NCBI RefSeq assembly: GCF_000004825.1
Contig: NW_008805068.1
Span: 1,116,001 to 1,180,000 of the forward strand
Source: Heterostelium album PN500
Lineage: Eukaryota; Evosea; Eumycetozoa; Acytosteliales; Acytosteliaceae
Length of the DNA stretch: 64,000 nt
Direction: 5' to 3'
The notes under the pieces are model-generated. The model had not been told where the DNA came from. It did no database searches and saw nothing but the letters and a program-made list of their open reading frames with translations. Below, one piece after another: positions 1 to 16,400 of this stretch (the first letter of the stretch is position 1; each line of letters starts with the position of its first letter). Both the position numbers and the translations under genes were made by a program.

Positions 1-1906
<1,906 letters not shown>

Positions 1907-1991
1907 ATAAATTTGAACATAATATGTTCTAATCTAATTTTATACGATATTTATTATTTAGATGTTTTATTTCATTTATTTTTAGAAACAG

Positions 1992-3604
1992 TTAACTGTT
2001 TCCGTCACCAACAATCGTAATGATAGGAGATTGTGGTGAAATATATTCATCTATTTTAGTTTGACCACTGGTCGAATCCACTTTGTTGGTTGTGTTAGAA
2101 GTTGTTGTATCTACACTCTCATGAGCAGCAGTAGACATTCCATTTCCTGTGGATTGCATGATTATCTTTTTCCAACGTTCTTCTTTCTCTTTCAATTGAT
2201 TTACATAATGTTGGCTAAAGAATTCTATATAGTAATTTGCACCCTACATTTAATATTTATTCAATAGTCATCATAGTTAATAAGTAAATTAATAATTATA
2301 TTAAAGAAAGTACTGTACTGTTACTTACATTCCACAAACAAACTAATAACATTGTAAAAATGAAACCTAAATGTAGATATTCATTGTTATAATAGAATTT
2401 ACAAGGTAGAATGGTGAGCACTGTGTATAGGAATTGCGATAATATAAATACATATATCTTTTTGGTTGGTAAGATATTTAAAACTTTGTTGATAAGATGT
2501 TGACCTGTGTGATTGGTTAAGAATGACAACGATGTAATATAGTTTCTCTCTTTGATGGTATTCTTTCTTAGCTTCATAACATAGAGATAACAAGTCTGCC
2601 AAGCCAAATAGAAACCAAGTGGAATGAATAGCGAGTCGGTCCAGGTAGTGTAGATTGCATTCTTGTCCAAATGACTTTCCGCAGGTATAATATTCCATCT
2701 TAGCGCAGAACATACAATCGCAGGGAATATATGAATTAAAACTGATGTTGCTTTATCCAATGAATGGAATACCAATGAGTTCTTTACAGAATATAGTTAG
2801 TACTTAAATCATTTTAAAAGCAAACAAACAAACATATAATTGCTTACTCTCCATGCAATGGTAGCGAAAATTAATGGTCCATTACAAAAACTAAAACAAA
2901 TCTTGAATAGAATAGGTGATCTGTTCGTTCCATAGAGATAGAAAATAAGGAGTACATTGGCATAGTAACAGAAATCGAATAGGAAATAGTGTTGTTTCTT
3001 TTGTTTGTAATTGTAGAGTCTGGCTAGAAACATAAGAATAAACTCCGCTGTGAAAATATGTGGTATCATCCACGGTACTCTACCATATAGAAATGATATC
3101 AAACATAAATTCAATACACCTATTAAAACAATTTTATATTAGTTGTTAATGATAGATATCTATCATTTTCAAATGCTACTTACCTAAAACAAACATAAAT
3201 TTATCTTTTGCTCTAATGATTTGTGATGCTCCATTCTTTAATAGGATATTTTCAAATTCATTTCGTTTCTCTGTTACGTATTCCAATACCTTTAGTTTCT
3301 TTAAAATCTTATAGTCAGTCATTCTCGTACGAAACTTTTGTGCTGAATCATCGACGGAGTATCTCCGATAGATTCCAATATGTGAACTTGGGGTAAGGGT
3401 TTCTTTCATAAATGAATTTCTATCATCTTCGTTCTCCTCGTCTGGATGATGTTGTTTACTACTAGGTCCACTTAAACTATTGGATCTCTGAATGGTTGGT
3501 GGTACTATTTGAAAATCATTTTCCTTAATATTATCTAATTTTAAATTTGATTTTGGAATTTCTTCTATTTCTTTGTCTTTATCTTTATTTTTATATTTAT
3601 CCAT
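1992..3604 (-). CDS. Glycerophosphocholine acyltransferase 1 (GPC1 family)
   Basis: Multi-pass membrane enzyme of the GPC1 family (formerly DUF2838). In yeast and plants it transfers an acyl group from acyl-CoA to glycerophosphocholine, giving lysophosphatidylcholine. Exons in transcript order: 3604-3184, 3119-2848, 2781-2329, 2243-1992, giving 465 aa, close to the roughly 430 aa of the yeast protein. The first 110 residues are polar and Lys/Asp/Ser-rich. The conserved core follows: WMIPHIFTAEFILMFLARLYN, then KKQHYFLFDFCYYANVLLIF, which contains the family's HYxxLDxCY-like signature. About eight hydrophobic segments follow. The C-terminal 80 residues are polar, with a Thr/Ser-rich tail. The start is the first ATG after a long AT-rich leader. 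Its 3' end lies 86 bp from the 3' end of the leucyl-tRNA synthetase gene (convergent). Activity is inferred from family only. Confidence 0.88.
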
Positions 3605-4473
3605 CTTCTATCTTTTTGATATTTAATATTTTTTTATTAAAAATCCAGATTTTAATATTTATTTATTTATTTTTTATTTATTTTCACATCTTTTCAAAAA
3701 AAAATAAAAAAAATACCCAAAAATTTTTATTACCAAAAAAAGTAAAATGTTAAAAATCTTACAATAATGTAATTACTTATTACAATAATGCAAAATATTT
3801 TCAAAAAAAAAAAAAAAAAAAACTTCTAGTAGTTTTTTATATTACAATCATTTCGTATCATCTTTGCAGACTTTCTGTTGATCTATTGATTCTTAGACTT
3901 TGGTTATGTATATAAAAATAATATTATTCTTTGTTTGCCTATTAAACTTTGTTATTCGATAAAAACAAATTTAATGTTTCTTTATTGTTTTCCTACACTT
4001 TAGTAATCTATTTCTTATATTTATTAAATCATTGTTGTTTGTCATATTTCAAAATTACCAGTGTGGTTGTGATCTTCATTATTTTTATTTTTTTGAAATT
4101 TAATTGTTCGAATGCAAATACATAATAGAGCTGAAGTGGGAACATCAAAATTATAATAATAAAATATTAAAATTTATAATCAACAATAATTAAAATAATC
4201 ATTTTTTTATTTTCATAAAAAAATACATAATCTTTTTATTTTTATATTTAATAGTAATAATTTTGTATTTAATTAAAATAGTTAATATTGTTTTTTTTAT
4301 ATTTATGCATTTGCAGTAAAATTAATTATTTATTTATTTATTTCTATATAGATTTGATTAGATTTTATTTTTATTTAGATTATAGATTACAAAATAATTA
4401 TATTATTAACAATTTGTTCTATTTTTGTTAATTTTTAATAAAATTAATTAATAATAATAATATTATATTAAAA
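3605..4473. other. Divergent intergenic region
   Basis: About 870 bp of AT-rich spacer between two divergent genes, with poly-A/T runs (for example 3799-3822). It must contain both promoters, but I see no convincing discrete element, RNA gene or coding sequence. Confidence 0.6.
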
Positions 4474-6838
4474 ATGTCAGCATCAGCATCATCATTGTCA
4501 ATGTCAACTAATACTATTCCACCACCGGCATTAAATGAGAGTAGTAGTGAATTGTATTTATCATCATCACAGGCATTCTATGTGGATACCACCTCACCAT
4601 TGAATTTTTCACAGGAGGAGCTACTCGATTATTCGGAACACGAACACTCTGAACAATCGATTCTCAACAACCTTTGGTATAAAGAGGCAATCTTTTACGA
4701 AGTCTATGTAAGAGCATTCTGCGATGTAGAAGGCACTGGAAACGGTGGAATCAGTGGTATCACTGCTAAACTAGACTATCTTCACTCGCTCGGTGTCGAT
4801 TGTATTTGGTTATTACCAATCTATCCATCTCCTTTAAAAGTATGTTATTTATAAACATTATTATCTAAAAATTATTGTTATTAATTATTACTTTTGTGTG
4901 TTTGAAAAGGATGATGGATATGATGTATCAGATTATTGTGATATTCATCCAGATTATGGTACTTTAAATGATTTTAAAATTCTTGTGAAAGCTGTTCACG
5001 AAAGAAACATGAAGATCATTGCCGACTTTATTCCCAATCATTGTTCCGAGCAACATAGATGGTTCCAAGAAGCAAGAAAAGACAGGAACTCACCATATCG
5101 TGATTACTTTGTATGGACAGACGATCCCCAACTTTACAAAGAAGCAAGAATTATATTCTTAGATGTTGAACCATCTAATTGGGTATGTTGTTATTGTTTG
5201 TTGAAAAATATGTATATATAGTTAACAATTATTATTACTATTATTATTATTCATTAAGACATATGATGAAGTGGCAGGACAATATTATTGGCATAGATTC
5301 TATAAGGAACAACCGGATTTAAACTTTGATAATCCAAAGGTACAACAGGAGATGTTGGACATTATGAAATTCTGGCTGGATTTGGGTATAGATGGATTCC
5401 GTGTGGATGCGGTGCCGTACTTGTTCGAGCGCGACGGAACGAGCTGTGAGAATCTGCCAGAGACTCATATATTTCTCAAGAAAATGCGACACTTTATCGA
5501 TGAGAACTATCCTGGTAGAATCATTTTGGCAGAGGCATGTCAGATGCCCAAAGAGGTTAGAAAGTATTTCGGTGAGGGCGAAGGTGATGAGTTCCACATG
5601 GGATTTCACTTTCCTGTGATGCCACGTATCTATATGGCTATTAAACGAGGTGACGGACAGTGTCTGAAAGACATCATGGAGCAGACACCCGATATTCCCA
5701 CAACCTGTCAATGGGTTACCTTCTTGAGAAATCACGATGAACTAACATTGGAAATGGTAACGCCAGACGAGAGAAAAGAAATGTGGGCACACTACGCACC
5801 CGTTCCAAGAATGAAAATTAACATGGGTATAAGAAGAAGATTAGCACCATTAGTAAGTTGTTATAATTATATTCGTTTATTCTCTTAATTGATATTAACT
5901 ATATTTTATAGATGGATAATGATCAAAGAAAGATAGAGTTGGCATATTCTCTGTTGTTTACATTACCTGGATCACCTATTATTTATTATGGTGATGAAAT
6001 TGGTATGGGTGATAATATTTGGTTGGAAGATCGTCACGGTGTAAGAACCCCGATGCAGTGGAATGAAACCTATCCAAATGGTGGATTCTCCACTTCCAGA
6101 AAATGCTATTCACAAGTCATCAATGATCCTCTCTACGGCTATGAGCGGGTGAATGTTAAGGAATCGGAAAAGGATCCAAGTTCGCTCTTCCACGTGATCA
6201 GACAGATGATCTCGCGTCGAAGAAAACACGTTTCATTTGGACATGGAACGTTTACCTATGTCGAGACAAACAACCGACATATCTTTGCTTACCTAAGAGT
6301 GTATGGAATCGACAGAATGCTGTGTGTTCACAACTTGTCGGACAGTCCACAACGTGCGACCATTCATTTGAAGCGCGACGAGATGATCACCGGTCGCTCG
6401 GAACAACAGCTGTTGCAAGTCCCAGAGAACTCTGTACAGAACCGCCGTCAGCAAAAGACCAATCGCCTGATGGTAACTCAGCAATCGTCGTTGGAATCCG
6501 ACCGCCAATCGCATTACCTGGTGGACATTCTCACCGACCACCAATGTATAGTGGACACGGGCGGTCGTGTCAACGTCAGTCTCGATCCCTATTGTTTCTA
6601 TTGGTTCTCGATGGGTGAGATAACCACGCTGATCGGTGAAGGTCCGAAATCACGTGACTTACGTCGTCGTTCCATCTACGCCCAAATTGATCCATCATCA
6701 CCGACACCAACACCACACAGTAGTCGTCATCTATCAACCACCACTGGTACTACAACAATCCTAGAAGAGAACTTTGAAAATCAACAATCTCCAATTTCTG
6801 AACAAAGATTTCAAAAAAAAAACAAAATAAATAAATAA
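4474..6838 (+). CDS. Trehalose synthase / maltose alpha-D-glucosyltransferase-like GH13 enzyme
   Basis: Glycoside hydrolase family 13 enzyme of the TreS type, which interconverts maltose and trehalose. Exons 4474-4839, 4910-5182, 5259-5852 and 5912-6838 give 719 aa. The barrel begins with [16 protein letters not shown]. The four conserved GH13 regions are present: [16 protein letters not shown] (nucleophile Asp near residue 263), LAEACQMP (acid/base Glu near 305) and FLRNHDEL (Asp near 373). DGYDVSDY and the TreS-type [15 protein letters not shown] string favour TreS over alpha-glucosidase or oligo-1,6-glucosidase. A beta-sandwich C-domain follows, then about 60 polar Ser/Thr/Gln residues (encoded from about 6640 to the stop) that bacterial TreS lacks. 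The first 65 residues are also low complexity. No maltokinase domain is fused or adjacent. TreS is mainly bacterial, so transfer into an ancestor is possible; the introns show it is now a normal host gene. Confidence 0.88.
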
Positions 6839-7469
6839 TCCAAAAAAATAAAAATGGAATCAATTTTTAAAATCAAAAAATTTGTAAAAAGAAGAATGAC
6901 GTGCAAACAAACATACTGTTTCACCATCATAACGCCAATTTGATGGAATCAATCTTATTTAAATATTTCGTTTTTAATGTTTTTTCAATTTGGAGCAATG
7001 TCACCCCCCAAATTCACCAAATTTTTGCAAAAACAACAAAATTTTATTTTAAAAAGAAAAAAACCATCAATTAATGATATTTTTATAATAAAATTAACAC
7101 ACAGATATATATATAATTATAAATATTATAAATACACACAATTAATTAAATCAATCATCAACCCACAGTATGTATTTTTAAATTGATTAATTAATTATAA
7201 TTAGTTAAAGTTTAAAACTCTTTTGACTTACCTTACTGTTATTTTATTTTTTAAACAATCAATTGTTAATTTTTAAAGGAATTAAGATTAAAGATAAATA
7301 GATAGATATAAAGATAAATCTAAATGAATTATAAAAATTAAGTTAGTTATTTTAGTTTATTGTATAAATATATTGTTGTAGTTTTAGTCAAATATAAGAT
7401 TAGATAGATTGTTTTAAATAATAATAAAAATAATAGTAATAGTAGTAGTAGTAAGAAAGAGAGAGAAGA
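6839..7469. other. Intergenic region upstream of VPS13
   Basis: About 630 bp of AT-rich sequence between the GH13 gene and the VPS13 start. It ends in a purine-rich (AGT)n/(AG)n leader just before the ATG. A 69-codon open frame at 6977-7186 is Lys/Ile/Asn-rich and looks like chance. No RNA gene seen. Confidence 0.55.
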
Positions 7470-10400
7470 ATGGTGTTTGAAGGTGTGGTTGCAGAGGTTA
7501 TAGATAGATTCCTTGGTTCTTTTCTACAGGAGATAACAAAGAAACAATTAAAGATTGGATTGTTCAATGGAAATGCAGTTTTAAAGAATATAGAGGTTAA
7601 ACCAGAGGCTTTTCATGCATTCGATCTACCGGTTGGTGTTAATCGTGGTGTTGTCGGTCGTCTTATTATAAAGGTACCTTGGAAATCACTTAAATCCGAA
7701 TCCGTAGTGATACATCTCCAAGACATCTATATCCTGGCATCAAAACAACAGATTTCATCAGATACCAATTCGAATGACAGCGACGGTGATAAAGATTCAT
7801 CGACATCTTCAGATAAATTCTTGAAATTCCTAAAATTGGATAAACCAAAGGATAAAGATAAAGAAAAGGAGAAGGAAAAAGAAAAGGAAATCGAAAAAGA
7901 ATTGGAATTGGAAAATGAAGAAATAGATAATTCAGCAGTGACTGAAAAGGAAAAGAAAGAGAAAAAGAAGGAATCAAGTTCATTCAAGGAGAAATTGATC
8001 ACAAAGATTATCAATAATCTACAGATTGTAGTTGAGAAACTACATATTCGATATGAAGATCATTCGGTGGAGACTGGCGATACGCTTGCTCTTGGACTGT
8101 GTTTGGACAGGCTGTTTGTACAATCTACGGATTTGGAGTGGAGTCCGACTTTCATAGATAGCAGCACTCCGATGGGCGTGCTCAATAAGCTGGCGGAAGT
8201 GTCGAATATCTCGGTGTATTTGGATCACAAAGTGGAATCGCTTGCCAGCCTATCGACGAAAGACTTGTCGGTTGCTCTGCGTGACTCGATTCCAACATCG
8301 AAAGAGTCGAAAGGACATCATATGCTACTGGATCCACTCAATGCCAATCTCAAGTTGAAGATTCACCAGACTGGATCGATTCTCCAAAACAATATATCGA
8401 AAATCGAGATTGAAACGATCATCGATGAGATTGGATTCTCGATGGAACCTCAGCAGTATTCATCGTTGTTGAGTATCTTGGAGTCGCTCTCAGAGTTTGT
8501 CAATGAGATCAAAGAGGAGAAGAAGAAGAACACTTCGAAATCTTCATTTGAAACATTGATTAAAAAGACTGCCTCAATAAGGCGAGATAGAGATAAGAAG
8601 AGAGATTCATTGGAAACAAGTGGTGGCAATAACAGTAGTAATGGTGGAAGTGGAAGTGGGAACGAGATGGACGAGAAGCAGAGAGAGAAACAAGAGAAGA
8701 AGGAGAAAGAGCTGAAGAAGAAAGTGGAGAAAGAGAGACTGAGGAAGGAAAAGAAGGAAAAGAAACAAGAGAAGAAAGAAGCAGAGAAGAAGAAGAAGCT
8801 AGATGAAAAGAGATTGAAAAAGGCAGCTGCATTAGCGGCAGCAGCAGCAGTAGCAACAAGTAGTGGAGGAAGTAGTAGTAATTTGCTGTCGGTGCCGACA
8901 CCAACGGCGACATCCACAGATCTCACAGAGACACCGACAGCTACTAGTGCTGCAGATTTAACAGATGAAGACGATGACGACGATGACGATACTATGGATC
9001 TAGATGACTACGAGAAGGAAGTAGTTAGTTTCGATGTTGATGAACTACCATTGGATTCAAACACCACCACCGGCGGTAGTAATAGTAACAGTGTCAACAC
9101 GAGCAAAGAGGAAATGGAATTTACAAAGCCAAGTAAAAGTGAACTTAAGAAACAACTATACGATACAATTGGATATACATCTCCTCCGCTACAACAGCAT
9201 TCAACCAAGTTGGAAGTTGCAGGAAAAGAGATCATTGTAAATCTACATGTTAAAACGATACATATTAAATTGTTGTCGGATGACGATAGAGAAGGTCCGT
9301 TAATCTACGGTGATATCACAGGTATCACTGTATCGCTCTACAAATACCTGGAGACTATGCATCTCGAGGCAACTCTCAAGTCACTCCGACTCTCTGGTCT
9401 GTGGGTGAAGAACGACCAATTCCCAGATATGATATCCTCAGGAATGACCGAATCATTCTTGAATTTCAAAATGAAAATGATATCACCTCCATCATCATCA
9501 TCATCCTCACAGAAATCTCTCAACTCCACAGCAACATCGTCATCAGCATCATCGGCATCATTACTTTCAGCGGCTGCTCTTGGTGGCACTGGTAGTCCGT
9601 CAACACCAGTGAAAATACCAAAGAAGATTTCAATAGATATTCAAGTGGAACCTATCTATATTGTTTTGAATACAGCAGCCATTCTAAAGTATATGACATT
9701 GCTCACACCTTCACATCAGATTGATTTATCTGGTTTCTCGAGAGGACCACGTCCAGCCTCTGGAAAGTCATCGGCATCATCACAAGTTGAAATGAATATT
9801 TTAGCGAAACAACCAACACTCATCATCCCCATCACTGCCAACCCTCAGAATCCCAACTCCTCTGACAACTCTATATTCGTCATCGATCTAGGTACAACCA
9901 AACTAAGTACAACCAACCCAAATCCATCACCAATATCATCACCAACAATCGAACAGCAACAACAACAATCATCTATATATTATATAAATTTAGATAATGT
10001 TAAATCATATCTTACAAAACCACCATCACCAAATAGCAATAACAATAGTAATGATTTACTATCACAGTTCAATCAATATGTTGCTCCACCTGAAGATTCA
10101 ACTTTTGGTTCACTTCAAACTCAACAACAACAAAAACAACAATTGCTTGAAACCAGTGCAGATCAACAGCCATTGTTCAATCCAACACAGATATGGGTGT
10201 TGAAAGAGGAATCCAATGGTAAACCGCTCTTTGACACATCGTTCACGGTGGAGCTACACAAACGAAAGACAAACACTGCCAATGTTCCGCGTATCAAATT
10301 GGTAGTGCGATTCCCTGTTTTCAACTTTTATTTCTCACCGTACACCTTCTTCCAGATTCGTATGTTCTCTCATCTCCTAATGATTGAGATTCATCGTTTG

Positions 10401-13400
10401 GAACAAGCACTACTCCAATCGTTTCAATTCAAAATCAGAGAACAAACAATTAAAGATAAAGATAAAGACAAAGACAAGTCACCAAGAAACATGGTTACCT
10501 CAACTCTATCATCTTTTTCACCTTTGAAATCAACATCTTCAACTTCAAATCAATCATCACCACCACCAACCATTACAACAACAATGAAATCAACACCTGT
10601 CAAAGTACATCCAACCAATGTTGAATTGGATGTACTATTCGAACATGCCAATGTATATCTAACCAATATGGTTAATATTAATTCAAAGAGTGAAGTAATA
10701 TTAAAAGCCAACTTGGAATCTATAAAGGCATCTATTTTGGTTGGCGTCGAAAAGCCAAAAGTCGATGGAACATTCTCCATTGATCAACTGGAGATATTCA
10801 GACCAACAGATACTTCAACACCTGTAATTTCTTCTATTCCAAACGATGAATCAGCTTCAGTCAATTCAATAATTCTTGGTGAACTTAACATTATTAGAAC
10901 TGTAAGAATATTAATAATTATTTATTATAATCATATCATCATTATAACTAATTAAATATAATAATTCATAATATTTTAGCCTGGTGAGAAATCTAAAACA
11001 ATCAATCTATCACTACTCCTTAATGCTTTGTATTGTAAAAATTTACAACCACAAGTCTTAGGAAATATAATTGAAATTATACAAATGATGTATGTATATC
11101 TTTATTAATTGTCGTCATTTAATAATTTAATGTTAATATTAATTAATTTTTTTGATTTGTTTAGTATATTGGTAAATAGGAAAGTTACAAACACTGTATC
11201 AAAAGGTAGATCGAGTAGTAGTAGTAGTAGTTCATCGGGTGAGAATAAGAAGACTCTCAATTTGAAAGCTTGTACCAAAGGAATTAAGGGTAGTCTGGTC
11301 AATTCCGGTGTGGATTTAGTAAAGGTTGCCGATATCGATTTCAAAGAGGTTGAGCTTACTCTTCTTCAATCAAAGACCGTCAGACTACGCTTAGAGATGC
11401 TGGTAGAGGGTTTCGATATCTATTCACCCGATCCTTCCAGACCGGAGCTACTGAAGTACAACAACAAGGTGATTGGCAATCTCGATGAGAATTCACTGCT
11501 TTCCACATTTAAATTCGAGGAAAGCGGTGATAACAAGCTGATTGAAGCACAGATGTCCTCACTTCGGTTCGTCTTGACACCGTGGTTTGCATCGCTTCTC
11601 AATGAGTACGTTCTCGACGTGCTCCAATATCTACCGAGTCTGTTTAGCAAGGCGATATCGCTCATTCCCAACTCACCGAACAACCGATCATCGACACCAC
11701 GCGCAAGTAAATCCAACAAGAAGAAACAACTGCGTTTCAACATACAGTTGGAGTCACCTCATATCATCGTCCCAATTCCAAGTGACCAAGGTGGAGAGCT
11801 GCAATTCTCACTTGGCAACATTGAGATGACCAACGAACATCTCTTGCCAATCCAACGATTTTCATTTAAGGTGAACGGAATTGGATTGAGAAAGAAACTT
11901 GTCGATGAGGAAGAAGCTAGACCGATGTTGGAGAATTTCAAAGTCAATTTGATGATGGAGAAGATTTTGAATAACAGCGAATTGGTAAAGGCTATCGATA
12001 CTCCCAAGTTATCGTTATCCATTGTTCTGGGTGATTTCCTACTTCGCCTGGAAAAAGGAGATGCCATCTCGCTGTTGGATACAATGTTTAGCATGCTCCC
12101 AGTGATCCAGAATTTCAAATCTGAATTTTCAAACCTTAGAAATTCATTCAAATCGAAACCAACATCTCCCACCGCTACACAGCCTCTTAGCAATATTCAT
12201 ACACATCGGCGTGTAGCTACATCGTCGCCACTAAGAATATCGATGCAGTCACCACTTCGTTTCCTCCCAAAGATTGGTGGTAGTGACACTAGTGGAACAA
12301 ATAGTGCAATATCAGCTGGAAACTCTCCGGTTTTCACATCTGGAGGTAGCGGTGGTAGTGGTGAACAACAACAGTCACCTTTTGGAGGAAACAAGAAACT
12401 GGTACTTTCCATTGAAGTTGGCGCATTCAAACTTTTACTACCTGGCATTGCTATGTTGTTTATGATTGACGATACTCATGTCGCCATAAAGATGTTGTTC
12501 AATGGCGAGAGTGAATCGAATATCATTGTTGGAAAAGTCAACCTGCTCTATCATCATATCGATCCCAACGACAACAGTCCTTCACCCTTCGAATCGATGA
12601 AGAACAACAACATGGATGACTACAATCATTCCAATCGTAGCATTAGGAAGATTATCTCACTCAAGGATACTAGTCAAGATAACACCGTTGAGATGTACTA
12701 CACCTCTTCCAAGCCAAAGGATCAAGTCAATCCAACCACTGTCCAAGTGTCGCCAGAGAAGCGCATTGACTTTGACTCGCAACTCCGATTGAATGTGCGA
12801 TGTGTTATCATAACCATTGACTATGAATTCCTTGAATCCTATCTTCTCACGGTCTCACCAATATTGAATGTCGTTTTCAAGTTGAAGCGTGAGATGATGG
12901 AACAAAAGTTGAGCGGAACCGGACAGTTCAAACCAATGTTGCGATCGGCTTCAAAGAATATCAATTTCCGACAGTCCAATCGTACACTCCACAAAGAGGA
13001 TTCCATTGTTATGCCATTCATTCAAGACAAACAAGCGCAAATACAAGATGACCTCACCAAACAACTTCTGAAAAAGAAATCAAAGGAGCAGCAGAGAATT
13101 CAGTTGAATATCACCATTGAAAGTCCTCAGTTGATTATCACAATGAATCGAAACGATGAACTACTTGTCGATTTCGGAAAGATTCATCTCGATAACCTGT
13201 TCTTCTTCAAGGAGGTCGAGAACATTTCCAATTCGATTGCCTATCATTGTATGGAGATAGGACTGACACAGCTCTATGCCCAAACCATACATCACGGTAA
13301 CCTACAAGACCAAACCTATCCACTCTTGAAAGACGTCAATCTATTGCTGCTCATTGATTTCGTAGTGGATCCAACGCTGATCCCCCTCGAGCATTCACTT

Positions 13401-16400
13401 CCACATCAACACATGAATGTCAGTTGCAAATCGATTGCATTCAACCTGACGAAACTGGATTACAACCTGCTGATCAATACATCACTCCAATACATGTTGC
13501 TCTTCAAAACTCAACTCGATCCAATTATCCAACAGAAGAAACGACAACCACGCAAACAACACTCCAACAAAGAGAAAACCATTGCCAAGACAGTGGTGGA
13601 TATCAACCTCAACGAGTTAAGTGTATCAATCTTTGGGGAGGATCCAAACGATCCCATAGCAGCGTTGATTATCAACCAAGTAAACGCTATGCTTTTCAAA
13701 TATGGTCCAACAACTGAAATAGATGGAAATATCAGATCGATTCGTTTGATGGATGCTCGAGTTGGTTCTGGCTCTCACTTTATCGATCTCGTATGCAGTA
13801 AGAACATCACAACTTTCTCTGGTCCAACTGTCGATGGTGGTGGACACCACCCTATGAAGGAGAGCAAGTCAAACATTGCAATGCCAGTGGTCACAATGCA
13901 TATGGTAATAGATAAAACAGCTAATTCCATGGTGATCTCAAGTACTCTCGATCGTCTTCGTGTCTTTATCTCACCTGGAATATTGTTTATCATGATTGAC
14001 TTTTTCAGTGAAGCAATTACTAGTTCCATGCCAAATCATCGTCGTCATTTAGAGCAATTGAAATCAAACAACAACGACAATAACAATGTTACCAATCAAC
14101 AAGCTACTACAACAAAGATAAAGAGATCTATCAATGTTGATGCCAAGATAAATAAGATAAAGATTCTCTTGGTTGAGAATGTGAAGAATCCCTACTCGAA
14201 TTTGGTGATTGCTAAATTCAGTGCGAAAACATCGTTCCAAGAGACTCTGGGATGCAATCGTATTGTTGCAATGTCGATGAAACAATTCCAGGTGTTTTCA
14301 TTCCGTCATTCTGTTGCCAATATTTCAAGTTCACGTGTTGCATCCCTTATTGACCCGGTTCACTCCATCGACGTCGGACTGAATATTCTCACAGCCAAAG
14401 GACAGGGTGCGACATCGACAGTCATTGAAATCGCGACAAAGATCGACACTCTGAATCTGTTCCTCTCGTATCACGACATTCTTTTGATTGCCAGCATCGC
14501 CAATCAACTGCTCGGCGCCGTGCCACGTATCAAAAAGATAGATTCCACTTCCAAGTTGAAATCGAATGCTCGTCGAAAACAAAAGATTCCGCCAAACTTG
14601 ATGCTCTCTATTGATATTCCACAGATGGAGCTGACTCTGATCAACGACCACATGGATCAGAACATGCCGTTGTTAGACATCAATCTTTCCTCCATAAAAA
14701 TGTCGCTACAAGGTGCCAAACCCAAGCTATCACTTCAACTGGTTGCCAAAATCATGATTGACTATTTCAACAATGAGAAAATGGCATTTGAACCGTTGAT
14801 TGAAAGCTGGGAGTTCCTGTTGCTCCTCAAGACTGGCGTGGCACCAAAGATAACTTTGGACATCAGTGCCAAACAAATCCTAAACATAAACATCACCTAT
14901 GGACTACTCAATACGCTTTTGACCACCTACAATACTTTGGAAGACGATGTTAAAGTTGCCATTCCAACGATTATCAATAGATTCAAAGTACGTCAACAAT
15001 TGGACAACAATGCCAGTCTTGGTTTCGATTACACAGATGGTGGATCACCCGTTAACCAATCTCTAGATACTCTGTTGAATCATCTCGATATGTCAGATTC
15101 CAATATACTGGTTAACATTCCACCCATTTCCATTACGGATGCAGCAGCTGCAGCCACACCCACCGCTACCACTCCAGCTGCTCAACAAACAACACCACCT
15201 CAACTGTTAACGCCATCACCAAACTTTGGAAGTGGTGGATCCAATAGTTCACAATGGCTGTCACCCATTATCGAAACACCCAACGCCATTGGATATGCTG
15301 GTTCTTCAAACATGCAATCGCCATTGCTACAGACCATCTCCATTAGAAAGTTGACTAGCTCGTTCCATCCCTATTGGATTCTCAACAAAACCGGTATCGA
15401 CATTGAATATCATGTGTTGGAGAATCTCAATCTACAAGTGCAATCGACAGAACCACTTGCTAAAGACACTAAGCAACCGATTCTAATGGATTCGAAATCA
15501 CTGGTCAGGAGAACACGTGACTTCCGTAGCTACAAAGAATCATCGAGAGATTTGGGCCCGTATCTTGTTGTCCGTTTAAATAGTAGAGCACCGCTATCAA
15601 CACCGATTGCAATCGGTAAGGTTGGAACTACCATTTTGGTTGTCAATAACAAACGGTTGGTGTTCAATGTCGGTTGGAACGAAGACGGTTCCAAGCTAGT
15701 AACGATTCGTTCACGTGTCTTGGTGAGAAATTCAACGACACTCAATGTCGAACTACGTATCCTCTCGGATACCAATAATTTGGTAACGGCACCGGTGATA
15801 TTGTTCCCGAACGACGAGTATCCAATGCCAATTCAATATCTCAATAGCAACAAGAAGTTGTCGATCCTTCCCAACTCTGACACCTCAGAGTATCGACATA
15901 CCTCTGACCAAGACATCGTTCATCTCATCGACAATCAATTCCAAACACTGAACAAAGTTATCACTGCAACCACCAAACAAGCAAGACAACAACACAATCA
16001 TTATATAGACAACGCGCCATTCTACAGGAATTTGAAATTCGTTCTCTGCACACTCCATGGCAATGTTGAGAATCCCGACTTTACCAAAGCCGACGTAATT
16101 TGGCAAGACGGTATTAAGATAGAGGGATTCGACATCAGTCAATGTATTATAACGGTATTCCCACCGTTGATCATCGAAAACCTGATTCCATGTCCAATCG
16201 GTATCTCTTCACCCGAGAACAATATCTCGATTCAACTGGCACCACAAGAACAACACCCGATCTACTGTCAAGATCCAAGATTGAGTACGGAACTGGTATT
16301 GTCGGGAGTACCTGGTTATCCTGCCACCAGCTATATGTTTATCGATTGTACCAAAGGTGATACTCCACTGGTGAAAGATCGTATCAGACTGTCCGATCCC

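Noticed and set aside
8450-8926. 158-codon minus-strand frame rich in Ser/Phe
   Set aside because: Antisense of the Lys/Glu-rich linker of VPS13; composition is the mirror of purine-rich codons.
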